Of a DNA stretch of 64,000 nucleotides, positions 52,818 through 61,723 are shown in pieces. The first letter of the stretch is position 1. Each line of letters opens with the position of its first letter. The notes under the pieces were generated by a model. It ran no database searches. It worked only from the letters and a program-made list of their open reading frames with translations, and was not told where the DNA came from. This DNA is from Myxococcales bacterium (GTDB taxonomy: Bacteria; Myxococcota_A; Polyangia; Nannocystales; Nannocystaceae): the NCBI GenBank assembly GCA_020633295.1, contig JACKDW010000005.1, positions 124,001-188,000 on the forward strand, read 5' to 3'. Position numbers and translations under genes: made by a program.

Positions 52818-53990
52818 ATGACGGTACGGGTGGAGCTACGCGAGCGCGGCGGACGAGCCCGCTGGGTCGCGGACATCCGGGTCCGGCTGCCGAGCGGCGC
52901 GCTCACGCGGGAGCGTCGAGACGTCCCCGGCAACCCCAGCAGCAAGCGCGCCGCCATGCGCTGGGCGACCGCGCGTGAGCGCGAGCTGATCCGCCACGGC
53001 GTCGAGGACAGGCGGCCCGCGGCGCCGACGATCGCGGCGTTCCAGGACGACTTCCTGCGGCACGCCGCGTCCAAGGGGCGCAAGCCGTCGACCCTCGAGA
53101 ATCACCGCTGCAACCTCAAGCACCACATCGTGCCGCTGCTCGGGCGCGTGCGCCTGAACGCGGTCGAGCCCGCCCACGTCGCCAGGATCTGGGGCATCGA
53201 CGTGCAGAGCGCGACGAAGAACAAGATCGCCGCCACGCTCTCCGCCGTGCTCAACAGCGCGATCGAGCTCGGGCATCTGGACGCGCGCGACAAGCCGCGG
53301 ATCCGGTTCCTCAAGCAGCCGCGCACCACCGCGCCGTTCTTCACGCGCGCGCAGTTCGAAGACCTCGTGGCCGCGGCGCGTCAGCTCGGACCGGAGCACC
53401 TGTGCATCACGCTGCTCGGCGGCGAGGCGGGCCTGCGCGCCGGCGAGATCCGGGCGCTGCACTGGCGCAGCGTCCTGGCCGACACGCAGGCGCTGATCAT
53501 CGAGCACAGCGAGTGGCACGGGCACGTCGGCACGCCGAAGTCGAATCGCTTTCGCCGCGTCGCCGTCCCCGCGCGCGTGATCGAGGCGCTCGCGCAGCTC
53601 GAGCGCGCGGCGCCGACGGTGCTCGCGCGCGACGACGGCTCGATGATCACGGCGTCGTGGCTGCGCCACCGCCTGCACAAGGCGCTGGACCGCGCCGGGC
53701 TCCCACGATCGGGGCCGCACGCGCTCCGCCACACCTTCTGCTCGCTGCTCGCGAAGGAGGGCGCGAGCGCGGCGGCGATCCGCAACCTCGCCGGACACAG
53801 CAACGTCTCGATCACCGATCGCTACATGCACCTCGCGCCAGGTGAAGACGCGGCCGCCGTCCGCCTGCTCGAGCGCGCGGCGAGGCAGGAGCAGGCGCGG
53901 CGCGAGGGCGACGAACGCGACGCGAGCCGCGACGAGCAGGGGGAGCCGCCGCGCGAGCGCCGAGGGCCTCGCCTCGTCTCGGGGCGCTAG
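52818..53990 (+). CDS. Tyrosine recombinase / phage-type integrase
   Basis: The 390-residue protein has an N-terminal DNA-binding SAM-like domain (~70-175: FQDDFLRHAASKGRKPSTLE, RLNAVEPAHVARIWGI) and a catalytic domain with AGLRAGEIRALHW (Arg ~206), a beta-hairpin Lys region (VGTPKSNRFRRV), HALRHTF (~301-307), GHSNVS (~329) and the nucleophile Tyr336 in DRYMHLAPG. All five to six catalytic residues appear present, so it should be active. The C-tail is Arg/Glu-rich. There are no phage structural genes, excisionase or tRNA beside it. It may belong to a short integrated element between ~50.2 and 55.0 kb. Confidence 0.92.
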   Translation: MTVRVELRERGGRARWVADIRVRLPSGALTRERRDVPGNPSSKRAAMRWATARERELIRHGVEDRRPAAPTIAAFQDDFLRHAASKGRKPSTLENHRCNLKHHIVPLLGRVRLNAVEPAHVARIWGIDVQSATKNKIAATLSAVLNSAIELGHLDARDKPRIRFLKQPRTTAPFFTRAQFEDLVAAARQLGPEHLCITLLGGEAGLRAGEIRALHWRSVLADTQALIIEHSEWHGHVGTPKSNRFRRVAVPARVIEALAQLERAAPTVLARDDGSMITASWLRHRLHKALDRAGLPRSGPHALRHTFCSLLAKEGASAAAIRNLAGHSNVSITDRYMHLAPGEDAAAVRLLERAARQEQARREGDERDASRDEQGEPPRERRGPRLVSGR

Positions 53991-54142
53991 CCGGCGAGGC
54001 AGGTGCCGCGACGCGGCGGCGCGAGGAGGCAGCCGTCAACGATCACGGGCGCGGTGACATCGGAGCGCCGCGCGTCTGCGGTCCTGGTCGCGGCCGCCGT
54101 GCGACTTGACGGGATCGCGGGGCGACGGTAGGTCCACGCCTG

Positions 54143-54604
54143 ATGCGCGCCGCAGCGCCACTCCGACTCGCGCTGCTCGTCACCGCGAGCGTCGTGCCCC
54201 CGACGACCGCGTGTCGCGGCGACGCGCCGCAGCGCGCCGCAGCGCAGCCAGACGCCACCATGAACGTCCACTACCTTGAGGTCGTCACGCCCGCCGTCGA
54301 CTCGACGTGCGCGCTCTTCGAGTCCGTACACGGGCTGTCTTTTGGACCACGAGAAGCGAGCCTCGGTCTGGCCCGCGTCGCGCGACGCCCCGACGGCGCG
54401 CTCGTCGGGATCCGCGCCCCGCTCGCCGAGCACGAGCGCCCGACCACGCGGGCGTACCTCGCGGTCGACGACATCGACGCGGCGGCGAAGGCCGCCGAGG
54501 GCCGCGGGGCGATCGTCGCGTACCCGCCGACTCGTCAGGGAGACCACGGCGTGTTCGCCATCGTCATCCAGGACGGGGTCGAGCACGGGCTGTGGCAGCG
54601 ATGA
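54143..54604 (+). CDS. Exported VOC (glyoxalase-like) protein
   Basis: The 153-residue product has a short signal peptide ending SVVPPTTAC (possible lipidated Cys24). The rest is one VOC unit pair: MNVHYLEVVTPAVDSTCALF, LARVARRPDGALVGIRAPL, TRAYLAVDDIDAAAKAAEGR and VFAIVIQDGVEHGLWQR. VOC proteins include glyoxalases, dioxygenases and bleomycin-resistance proteins; the metal ligands (His, Glu at strand ends) are partly visible (HYLEV, EHGLW). The location in the envelope and substrate are uncertain; a later start at the Met at residue 40 would give a cytoplasmic protein. It lies just downstream of the recombinase. Confidence 0.75.
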   Translation: MRAAAPLRLALLVTASVVPPTTACRGDAPQRAAAQPDATMNVHYLEVVTPAVDSTCALFESVHGLSFGPREASLGLARVARRPDGALVGIRAPLAEHERPTTRAYLAVDDIDAAAKAAEGRGAIVAYPPTRQGDHGVFAIVIQDGVEHGLWQR

Positions 54605-54639
54605 GCCGCCGTCGTCGCGCGCTCGCGTGATGACCACCG

Positions 54640-54899
54640 CCCGGAGGAATTGCCTGGCTCGCACGGCGCCCGCGTCGCGTCGGCCGTGATCGCGTAGTCG
54701 CCTTGCCCCGCCAAGACGACGCCGTCGCACGTCTTCGCGCTCTCACCTCCTGCCTTGCGCTCACCCGACAGCTCGGCCTCGGCCAAGACGCCGGTTCCAG
54801 GCGCGTCGATCCCGGCCCGACGCGCCAACGTGAGGCACGCGGGCTCCCCCAGATCGCGAACGCAGCGCCGAGCACGGCGTCGTGCCCCGTGCCCGTCAT
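54640..54899 (-). pseudogene. Possible frameshifted small gene, family unknown
   Basis: The minus-strand ATG 54899 gives MTGTGHDAVLGAAFAIWG; skipping one base at the C-run 54846-54850 leads into PACLTLARRAGIDAPGTGVL then ELSGERKAGGESAKTCDGVV and QGDYAITADATRAPCEPG. The codon pattern is like real genes here, with three Cys. The rest of 54605-55040 holds nothing else I can identify. Confidence 0.3.
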
Positions 54900-55040
54900 G
54901 AGACCCGCGTGAACCGCCGCGGCTCCACGACGCGACCCGCGAACCGGCGCCGATCGGGGGACGCGACGCGCAATTTCAGAGTAAGCTGCCGCGCGCAGCG
55001 AAACCGCGCATCGAAGCATCCCGCCAAGCGAACCTCCGCG

Positions 55041-57290
55041 ATGCCGGACGAGATCCCCGAGGGCCCCGAGGCCGCCACCCACCCCGCTGACCGCTCGAGC
55101 TCCTCGAGCCCGACGCGGCCGTGGCTGCTCGCGCTCATCGCGGGGCTCGTCAGCGCCCTCGCGCTGCTCCCCGGGCTGCTCGAACCTGGCCTGTGGAGCC
55201 GCTACGAGCTGCCCGTCTTCGACCACGCGCGCGCGCTCATGGGCGAGACCGTCACCGATGTCCCCCACATGCCGTGGTTGTCCAGCTGGGCGCGCGCCTG
55301 GGCCATCGCGCTGCTCCACGATCCGGCCGCCCTGCGGCTCCCCGGCGCGCTCGCCACCTGCGGGACGGTCGGCCTCACGGTCTGGATCGCCCGCATTCGC
55401 GGCGCCGGCACCCCCGTCGCGCTGCTCGCCGGCGGCTTCGTGCTCGCGTTCCCCGGCGTCGTCCAGCAGGCGCGCGTGGCCATTGGCAACCCCATCGGTG
55501 AATTCCTCGCGACCCTCGCGGTCGCCGCTGGCCTCCACGCCCTCGCCCGTCGACCGGCGCCGCAGTGGTGGAGCGCGCTGCTCGCGGGTCTGCTCTGCGT
55601 CGCCGCCCTCGTCCTCGGGACCACCGCCTCCGGCGTCGTCCTCGGCGCGCTCATCCCGCTGCTCGCGATCGGCTTCCTGAGCCCTCGGCCGCTCTCGGAC
55701 CGCGTCCCCACGTGGCTGCCGGCGACGGTCCTTTGGCTCGCCGCGCTCGGCATCGCCAGCCTCGCCGCGCGCCTCGCCCTCCACCAGGGCGAGGGCTACA
55801 TCCCGATCCTCGGCGCGGCGCAGCACCTCGACATCATGTCGCGGCCGGCAGCGCGACAATTCGCCCAGATCATCGAGGACGTCGGCTTCCAGATGTTCCC
55901 GTGGCTCCCGATCATGGCCCTCGGCGCGCTCGCCACCCATCGCGACCGTTGGCCGACGATGTGGCTGCTGTCCGGGTTCACGATCTGCGGGCTGTGGACG
56001 CTGCTGTACGGGCGCATCGCCATCCCGCTCGCCGTCCCGGCCGCGCTCTGCTGCGCCGCCGCGATCGCGGAGTTCACCGACGCCCACAGCAGCCGCGCCG
56101 TCCGCCGATTTGCCGTCCTCGTCGGTCTGGCTGGCTTCTTGATCCTGGCGAAGGACGCGGGCCGCACCCCGAGCCGTGTCGGCATGCCGATCACGGACCG
56201 ACGCGGCGAGCACAACTACGCGGCCGCCGAGATCGGCGCCGACGCGCAGCTCCCCCGAAGCGCCAAGCTCGCCGCGCTCGGCCTCCTGCTCGCCTTCCTG
56301 GTCGCTCCTGCGCCCTCGTCCGCACAAGACCCGCGCTGGCGACGACGCCTCATGGCGCCGCTCGACGCGCTGCCAGAGCCCGCCCGCGCGCTCGCGCCGG
56401 TCGGCGTGGTGTTCGTCATCCTCGGGATCCACACCGCGGGCGCCATCCACCTGCAGAACCAAACGGCCCTGCACGAGTCGCCCATGCGCGCGCTCAAGAA
56501 CCACCGGGCGCTGGTCGCCGACGGGCAGCTCCCGGAGACCCTCGCGCTCGGGCAGGTCCGCGACGCCGCCATCGAGCTCTACGGCCCCCCGCCCGAACAC
56601 CAACAATTTCTCCGCGGCCACAGCGAGCTCACGAGCTGGCTGTCGGCGGCCGAGCCCGCCGCCGCGCTCATCCGCGCCTCCGACCTCCCGTTCCTCACCC
56701 AGCAGCACCGCGCCGACGGCTGGCCGCTGTTCGTGCTCGACCACAGCAACCGCAACCTCGCGCTCGTCAGCAACGTGCTCCCGCCGGGCTTTGACGACGA
56801 AAACCCGCTCTACGCGGTGCTGAGGGACGCGGTCCCCGACCTCCCCGGCGGACACACGACCCTCGTGCAATTCGAGGGGCTGCTCGACGTGGTCGCGTGG
56901 CGTGTCAGCGGGTCGGTGGTCCGCGGCCGTGACTTCGACCTCGAGCTCGTGCTCGTCGCCCACGGCAAGCTGCCCGCGACGACCGAGATCTACGCGCGGC
57001 TGCAGCAGGGACGCGTCTCGCGGATCAACCCGCTGCCGCAGCAGATCGCGGAGAACCTCTACCCGCCCAAGCACTGGCGCGAGGGGGACATCATCGTCCA
57101 CCGCGTGACGATCCAGGCGCCCGCGCTCGAGGTCCTGCCCGGCGACCACCAGCTCGTGGTCGGGCTCCGGCGGACCAAGACCGCGAACTTCGAAATCACC
57201 ATCCCCGCCGACAAGACCGGCGCGCACGACGTGACGATCATCGACAAGCGGCGCAACTTCGCCGCCATCGGCACCGTGCCGGTCTACTGA
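55041..57290 (+). CDS. GT-C-like multi-pass membrane protein with outer C-terminal domain
   Basis: The 749-residue protein has about ten hydrophobic helices (~28-50, 85-330, 360-400, 440-470), a GT39/ArnT-like early loop with acidic residues (WSRYELPVFDHARALMGETV) and a large soluble C-terminal part (~480-749) containing PEHQQFLRGHSELTSWL and a final beta-sandwich (VVGLRRTKTANFEITIPADK). The helical core resembles lipid-linked-sugar transferases, but the DE/DD motif of GT39 is only partly matched. An orphan protein in an otherwise unrelated area, followed by xseA. Role unknown; a membrane glycosyltransferase or glycan-binding role is the best guess. Confidence 0.65.
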   Translation: MPDEIPEGPEAATHPADRSSSSSPTRPWLLALIAGLVSALALLPGLLEPGLWSRYELPVFDHARALMGETVTDVPHMPWLSSWARAWAIALLHDPAALRLPGALATCGTVGLTVWIARIRGAGTPVALLAGGFVLAFPGVVQQARVAIGNPIGEFLATLAVAAGLHALARRPAPQWWSALLAGLLCVAALVLGTTASGVVLGALIPLLAIGFLSPRPLSDRVPTWLPATVLWLAALGIASLAARLALHQGEGYIPILGAAQHLDIMSRPAARQFAQIIEDVGFQMFPWLPIMALGALATHRDRWPTMWLLSGFTICGLWTLLYGRIAIPLAVPAALCCAAAIAEFTDAHSSRAVRRFAVLVGLAGFLILAKDAGRTPSRVGMPITDRRGEHNYAAAEIGADAQLPRSAKLAALGLLLAFLVAPAPSSAQDPRWRRRLMAPLDALPEPARALAPVGVVFVILGIHTAGAIHLQNQTALHESPMRALKNHRALVADGQLPETLALGQVRDAAIELYGPPPEHQQFLRGHSELTSWLSAAEPAAALIRASDLPFLTQQHRADGWPLFVLDHSNRNLALVSNVLPPGFDDENPLYAVLRDAVPDLPGGHTTLVQFEGLLDVVAWRVSGSVVRGRDFDLELVLVAHGKLPATTEIYARLQQGRVSRINPLPQQIAENLYPPKHWREGDIIVHRVTIQAPALEVLPGDHQLVVGLRRTKTANFEITIPADKTGAHDVTIIDKRRNFAAIGTVPVY

Positions 57291-57376
57291 AGCGCGTCGC
57301 GTCCGCGCGGCGCCTTCGATCAATTTGTCTGGATCGCGGCGCGCGTCGATTCAGCCTGGGGTACAACTCGGAGCGC

Positions 57377-58807
57377 GTGGCGCAGCGACAGTACAACCTG
57401 TTCAACGGGCGCTCGCCGCCTGGACGACGCGGCGGCGGCGGCGACGACGGGCCGCACGTCTTCACCGTCTCGCGGCTCGTCCGCGCGGCCCACAGCGCGC
57501 TCGAGCAGCAGTTCTCGCGGATCCTCGTTGAGGGCGAGATCTCCAACCTCCGCATCGTCGGCAGCGGACACGCCTACTTTACGCTCAAGGACGACGCCGC
57601 CAGCCTCCCCGTCGCGCTGTGGCGCTCGACCCTCTCTCGCCTGCGCTTTCGCCTCCACGACGGGCTCGCGCTCCGCGTCGGCGGCCGTCTCGGCATCTAC
57701 CCCGCCCAGGGCAAGTTTCAGCTCTACGCCGAGCACGCCGAGCCGGCCGGGCTCGGCTCGCTCATGCAGCAGCTCGAGCGCCTCAAGGCCGCGCTCTACG
57801 CCGAGGGGCTGTTCGACCCCGCGCGCAAGCGTCCGCTGCCCGTCTGGCCGCGGCGGATCGGCGTGGTCACCTCCGCCACGGGCGCCGCGATCCACGACAT
57901 CCTCAAGGTCACGCGCCGCCGCTGTCCGTCGAAGATCCTGCTCGCGCCCGCGCTCGTCCAGGGCGAGCAGGCCCCGCGCACCCTGCTGCGCGCGCTCACG
58001 CGGCTGCAGGCCATGCCCGAGATCGACGTCATCATCATCGGCCGTGGCGGCGGCGCGGCCGAGGACCTCTGGGCCTTCAACGACGAGGCGCTCGCGCGGG
58101 CCATCGCCGCCTGCCCCGTGCCCGTGGTCTCCGCGGTCGGGCACGAGGTCGACGTGACCATCTGTGACCTCGTCGCCGACGTGCGCGCGGCCACCCCCTC
58201 GCACGCCGCCGAGCTCGTCACCCCGGAGCTCGCGGGCTTTCGCGAGCAGCTCGACGCCCGCGCCCACCGGATCGCGCTCGCGCTGCGTCGCCAGCTCATC
58301 GACGAGCGCGCCCGCGTCGAGCTCGCCAATCAACGCCTCGCCCGCGCCGGCCAGCGCCTCGTCGACCTCCCGCGTCGCCGCCTCGCCGCGCTGCAGGGCG
58401 CGCTCGAGCGCCATCACCCGCGCCGCAGCCTCGCCCGCGATCGCAAGCGCCTCGAGGCGCTGCGCGCCCGCCTCATCGAGCAGCACCCGCGTCACCGCCT
58501 CGCGGCCGCCCGCGCCCAGCTCGAGCAGCACCAGCACGCGCTCACGCGCGTAGGCCCCCAGCTCGCCGCCACCGCGCGCGCCCGCCTCGGCCGCGCGGCC
58601 TCGGCCCTGCAGGCCCTCAGCCCCCTCGCCGTGCTCGAGCGCGGCTACGCCGTGGCCCAGGGCCCGCGCGGCCGCGCGGTCGTCGACGCCGACCAGCTCG
58701 CGGTCGGCGACGAGCTCGCGCTCCGCTTCCACCGCGGCCGCGCCACCGCCCAGGTGGTCTCGCTCGAGCGCGAGGACGACCCCGCGAAGCTATCCCAAGA
58801 GCCATAA
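57377..58807 (+). CDS. xseA: Exodeoxyribonuclease VII large subunit
   Basis: The 476-residue protein has the N-terminal OB fold (FTVSRLVRAAHSALEQQF, VEGEISNLRIVGSGHAYFTL) and the catalytic region (PRRIGVVTSATGAAIHDIL, VDVIIIGRGGGAAEDLWAF, VVSAVGHEVDVTICDLVADV, RAATPSHAAEL), then a long coiled coil (~285-430). It is the DNA-digesting subunit of ExoVII. The small subunit (xseB) is not beside it. TACAAC (57362-57367) lies nine bases before the GTG at 57377, which suggests a leaderless message. Downstream is a 15-bp repeat array. Confidence 0.96.
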   Translation: MAQRQYNLFNGRSPPGRRGGGGDDGPHVFTVSRLVRAAHSALEQQFSRILVEGEISNLRIVGSGHAYFTLKDDAASLPVALWRSTLSRLRFRLHDGLALRVGGRLGIYPAQGKFQLYAEHAEPAGLGSLMQQLERLKAALYAEGLFDPARKRPLPVWPRRIGVVTSATGAAIHDILKVTRRRCPSKILLAPALVQGEQAPRTLLRALTRLQAMPEIDVIIIGRGGGAAEDLWAFNDEALARAIAACPVPVVSAVGHEVDVTICDLVADVRAATPSHAAELVTPELAGFREQLDARAHRIALALRRQLIDERARVELANQRLARAGQRLVDLPRRRLAALQGALERHHPRRSLARDRKRLEALRARLIEQHPRHRLAAARAQLEQHQHALTRVGPQLAATARARLGRAASALQALSPLAVLERGYAVAQGPRGRAVVDADQLAVGDELALRFHRGRATAQVVSLEREDDPAKLSQEP

Positions 58808-58841
58808 CACGCTCGACCGCCGCGACGCGCTCGAGCGTACG

Positions 58842-58886
58842 ACGACGCTCGACCGAACGACGCTCGACCGAACGACGCTCGACCGC
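58842..58886. repeat. Three tandem 15-bp repeats after xseA
   Basis: ACGACGCTCGACCGA is repeated at 58842, 58857 and 58872 (last base differs) between two convergent genes. A partial copy (CGCTCGACCGC) lies at 58810-58820. No terminator-like hairpin was found, so this repeat might serve as one. Confidence 0.75.
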
Positions 58887-58920
58887 CCAAGACGATCGAG
58901 CGCCGTCTCGACGCGGCCCG

Positions 58921-60909
58921 CTAGTTCAGGTTGACGACGTACTCCTGCATCAGCGCGCGGATCTCCGAGATCTCGGGATCCCCGAGCTCGGACTCCGCGG
59001 CCTGCAGCCAGTCGATCATGGCCTCCGCGAGCGCCTTCGCCTCGCTCGCCTTGTCCGCCTGCATCAGGTCGCCGATCACGATCAGCGACTGCGCGTAGGC
59101 CACGACCACGTCGGCCTTGTACAGCTGCTTCGCGCCCGTCGTGACCAGGTCGCCGAGCGGCATCGACATCTCGTCGCTCATCATCACGCGCGAGATCGGA
59201 TCCTCGAAGGTCGCGCGCGCCGTGATCTCGTCGGTCGTGCGCGGCAGCGACGGATCACAGACCTGGATGATCTGGTGGTAGCTCATCGTGTCATCGGGCG
59301 CGAGGTGCTGCGGATCGACCTCCGCCGGGTTCGCGCTGTACTCCTCGCCGTGGAACTCCTTGATCGCGAAGTACCACGGCAGCGTCACCTGCATCTGCAC
59401 GTCGCGCGCCGCGACGTCCATGATCTGCACGAAGCGATCGCCGAACATGCGGTTGGCCTCCTCGGGGCTGTCGATGAACACGTACGCGCCCTTGCCCGCG
59501 TCGGTCACCTCGTCCATCAGGTCGTCGCGGTAGCCGGACGACGCGCCCACGCCCACGCCCACCATGTAGATGCCCTCGCCGTCGCTGTCGTCGGCCGACG
59601 CCGCGATCAGGTCGATGTCGGTCGTGCCCGTGTTCGCGCCGCCGTCGCTGATCAGCACCACGCGGTTGATCCGCTGGTCCGAGAAGTTCGCGCTCGCCAG
59701 CTGGTACGCCAGCACCAGGCCCGCGTGCAGATCCGTGCTCCCGCCCGTCTCGATGTTGTTGACGATCGCCAGCAGCATCGGGTCGCTCGGCCCCGAGACC
59801 TCGTAGGAGTCCATCAGCACGGACTGCACGTCGCTCCACTCGACGATCGACACGACGTCGCCCGCGCGCAGCGACGCGGCCGTCGCCCGCATCGACTCCT
59901 TCAGCAGCTCGACCGGCTCGCCTGACATCGAGCCCGAGGTGTCGAGCGAGAACACCAGGTTCATCGGCCGCCGCGCCTCGGCGGGCCGGTGACGCCCCTG
60001 CGCGTACAGCAGCAGCGCGAACTCGCCGATCTCGCTGTTGATCCGGCGCATCTGCATGCCCACGCGCGCCGGCGCGTCGGTGACCTGCTCGTAGCTCAGG
60101 TCGTAGTAGTTGAGGAACTCGTGGATGCGCACGCGGAACGGATCGACCACGCCGCCGTCGCGGATCATCCGGCGCGCGAGGATCGGCGACGCCTGCGAGT
60201 TGCTGTCGTCGTTCGACATGTAGAGCACGACCGGCGTCTGCTCGTCGGGGCAGGTCATCGCCGCCTGCGCGGCCGGGTCATCCGAGATGACCGGCGCCGG
60301 CGGCAGCGGGATGTCCCCGCCGCACGTCCCCGGCTCGCAGTCTGGGTCGCTCGGGCACTGACAATCACAGTACGCGTCGGCCTGGCACGGCTGGTTCACG
60401 CACTGGTCCGTGTCGCAGCTGCAGTCCGGGTCCTCGCAGCACGGCGCCGGGTCGGTGTCCCAGCCGCCGGTGTCGGTATCCGTGTCCGTGTCCGTGTCGG
60501 TGTCGGTGTCCGTCCCCGGCAGCGGCGCGGGCTCGCAGGCGCCCGGCTGCATGTTGCAGGCGCCGTCGCCGTCCGCGAGGCACATGTACTCGCCGTCGCC
60601 GTCGCCATCGCCGTCGCCGTCGCCGTCGCCGTCACCGTCGCCGTCGCCGTAGCCCGAGGGATCGTAGCCGTCGCCTCCCGACGTACCGCCCGTGGCGCTG
60701 CCGCCCGTGTCGTAGCCGCCGCCGCTGTCCCCGGACGGCTCACCGTTGCCGCCCGGAGGATCAAAGGGCGGGCGATCCCACGCCGCGTCGCCGCCGTCCA
60801 GCGGCTTCCCGTCGTCGGCGCCGCCGCAGGCCTGCGTGTTCATGGAGAGCGCCAACGCGAGGGCGCCGAGCGCCGTGAGGCGCCACTGCCAATTACGATC
60901 AAACTTCAT
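58921..60909 (-). CDS. VWA-domain lipoprotein (YfbK type)
   Basis: The 662-residue product has a lipoprotein leader (ALALALSMNTQAC, Cys28) and two low-complexity linkers: Gly-Asp repeats (~85-105) and Thr-Asp repeats (~132-146). A Cys-rich section follows, then the vWA_N-like RIHEFLNYYDLSYEQV and a von Willebrand A domain with the MIDAS motif DTSGSMSG (~320-327), EWSDV, STDLHAGL and ISDGGANTGT. A C-terminal DUF3520-like domain (EISEIRALMQEYVVNLN) ends it. YfbK-type proteins are surface proteins of unclear role. The gene has a good ribosome site (GAGGAG, nine bases before the ATG) after four 13-base repeats. Confidence 0.88.
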   Translation of the reverse strand: MKFDRNWQWRLTALGALALALSMNTQACGGADDGKPLDGGDAAWDRPPFDPPGGNGEPSGDSGGGYDTGGSATGGTSGGDGYDPSGYGDGDGDGDGDGDGDGDGDGEYMCLADGDGACNMQPGACEPAPLPGTDTDTDTDTDTDTDTGGWDTDPAPCCEDPDCSCDTDQCVNQPCQADAYCDCQCPSDPDCEPGTCGGDIPLPPAPVISDDPAAQAAMTCPDEQTPVVLYMSNDDSNSQASPILARRMIRDGGVVDPFRVRIHEFLNYYDLSYEQVTDAPARVGMQMRRINSEIGEFALLLYAQGRHRPAEARRPMNLVFSLDTSGSMSGEPVELLKESMRATAASLRAGDVVSIVEWSDVQSVLMDSYEVSGPSDPMLLAIVNNIETGGSTDLHAGLVLAYQLASANFSDQRINRVVLISDGGANTGTTDIDLIAASADDSDGEGIYMVGVGVGASSGYRDDLMDEVTDAGKGAYVFIDSPEEANRMFGDRFVQIMDVAARDVQMQVTLPWYFAIKEFHGEEYSANPAEVDPQHLAPDDTMSYHQIIQVCDPSLPRTTDEITARATFEDPISRVMMSDEMSMPLGDLVTTGAKQLYKADVVVAYAQSLIVIGDLMQADKASEAKALAEAMIDWLQAAESELGDPEISEIRALMQEYVVNLN
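60464..60655. repeat. Short in-frame repeats coding Thr-Asp and Gly-Asp linkers
   Basis: A GTGTCC/GTGTCG series at about 60468-60512 and a GTCGCC series at about 60591-60652 encode (TD)n and (GD)n runs of the VWA lipoprotein. Six-base units keep the frame when copy number changes. Confidence 0.85.
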
Positions 60910-60927
60910 CGAGAACTCCTCAAGTAA

Positions 60928-60975
60928 GTCAGGGAAAAACGTCAGGGAAAAACGTCAGGGAAAAACGTCAGGGAA
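60928..60975 (-). repeat. Four tandem 13-bp repeats in the 5' region of the VWA gene
   Basis: GTCAGGGAAAAAC occurs at 60928, 60941 and 60954, with a partial fourth copy to 60975. It lies 19-66 bases upstream of the ATG on the minus strand, where the message or promoter would be. The rest of 60976-61217 holds no gene. Confidence 0.85.
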
Positions 60976-61217
60976 CGAAGCAAACAAGCAGCGTCAAGAA
61001 AGCCCGGAGGCGTCTCGATGCTACCACGAGCGCGCGACGAGCCCGCAACTCCGCGACCCGCTGCTCCACCTTCCGCGACGCGCCGCCGAGCGCGAGCGCT
61101 CGGCGACGCCGGCCGTGAATTCCTCCCACAAGCGCCCCGGGACGGCAGCGGGCGCACGAACAGACCCTGAACCTCAAGACAGCTCTCGCGCCTGCGAGGC
61201 CGACGCGGGCGCCCGGG

Positions 61218-61646
61218 CTAGCGTCCGCGCACGCGCGCAACGATTACCGCGACCAAGCCGACCGCGACGCCGAACAGCGATCCCATCACCACGCCGAAGC
61301 CGACGAACTGCAGCCCCAGCACCAGCCCGCTGCCGAGGCCGGCGAAGTCCGCCGCGTACCACGGGTTGCTCGCGATGTAGCGCTGCTGCAGCAGCCCCTG
61401 CACGAGCCCCGTCAGCAGCCCCGTGACCACGCTCGCGAGCAGCACCGTCACGAACGGCCGCGCCTCGCGGCGACCCGCGATCACGACGACCCACAGCGCG
61501 TACGCGGCCATCCACACCCACGGCTCGACGCCCGGCGGCAAGCCGACGAGCGCGGTCAACAGCCCCATCGCGACCCCGGTCAGCCCGAGCGTCCCGATCA
61601 GCGCGACATCCAACTTCCTCCGCGAGCCTCGCTCCCTGCGATCCAT
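61218..61646 (-). CDS. Small multi-pass membrane protein
   Basis: The 142-residue product (ATG 61646, with GGAGGAG upstream on the minus strand) has four hydrophobic segments (LIGTLGLTGVAMGLLTALVG, WVWMAAYALWVVVIAG, VTVLLASVVTGLLTGLV, VLGLQFVGFGVVMGSLFGVA) with a basic N-tail. It has no family I recognise. The AraC-type regulator gene lies 77 bases upstream, same strand, so it may be regulated or co-transcribed. Confidence 0.75.
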   Translation of the reverse strand: MDRRERGSRRKLDVALIGTLGLTGVAMGLLTALVGLPPGVEPWVWMAAYALWVVVIAGRREARPFVTVLLASVVTGLLTGLVQGLLQQRYIASNPWYAADFAGLGSGLVLGLQFVGFGVVMGSLFGVAVGLVAVIVARVRGR

Positions 61647-61723
61647 GGCGTCTCCTCCTGCGGCCTCTCCCGCGCGCTCGATCCTGCGTCCGCGGCCCGT
61701 GACGGTATTGGACAAATCGGAGC

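Noticed and set aside
50201..55040. Prophage
   Set aside because: There is a recombinase but no phage structural, packaging or lysis gene.
57377..58920. xseB next to xseA
   Set aside because: No small-subunit-like frame was found on either side.
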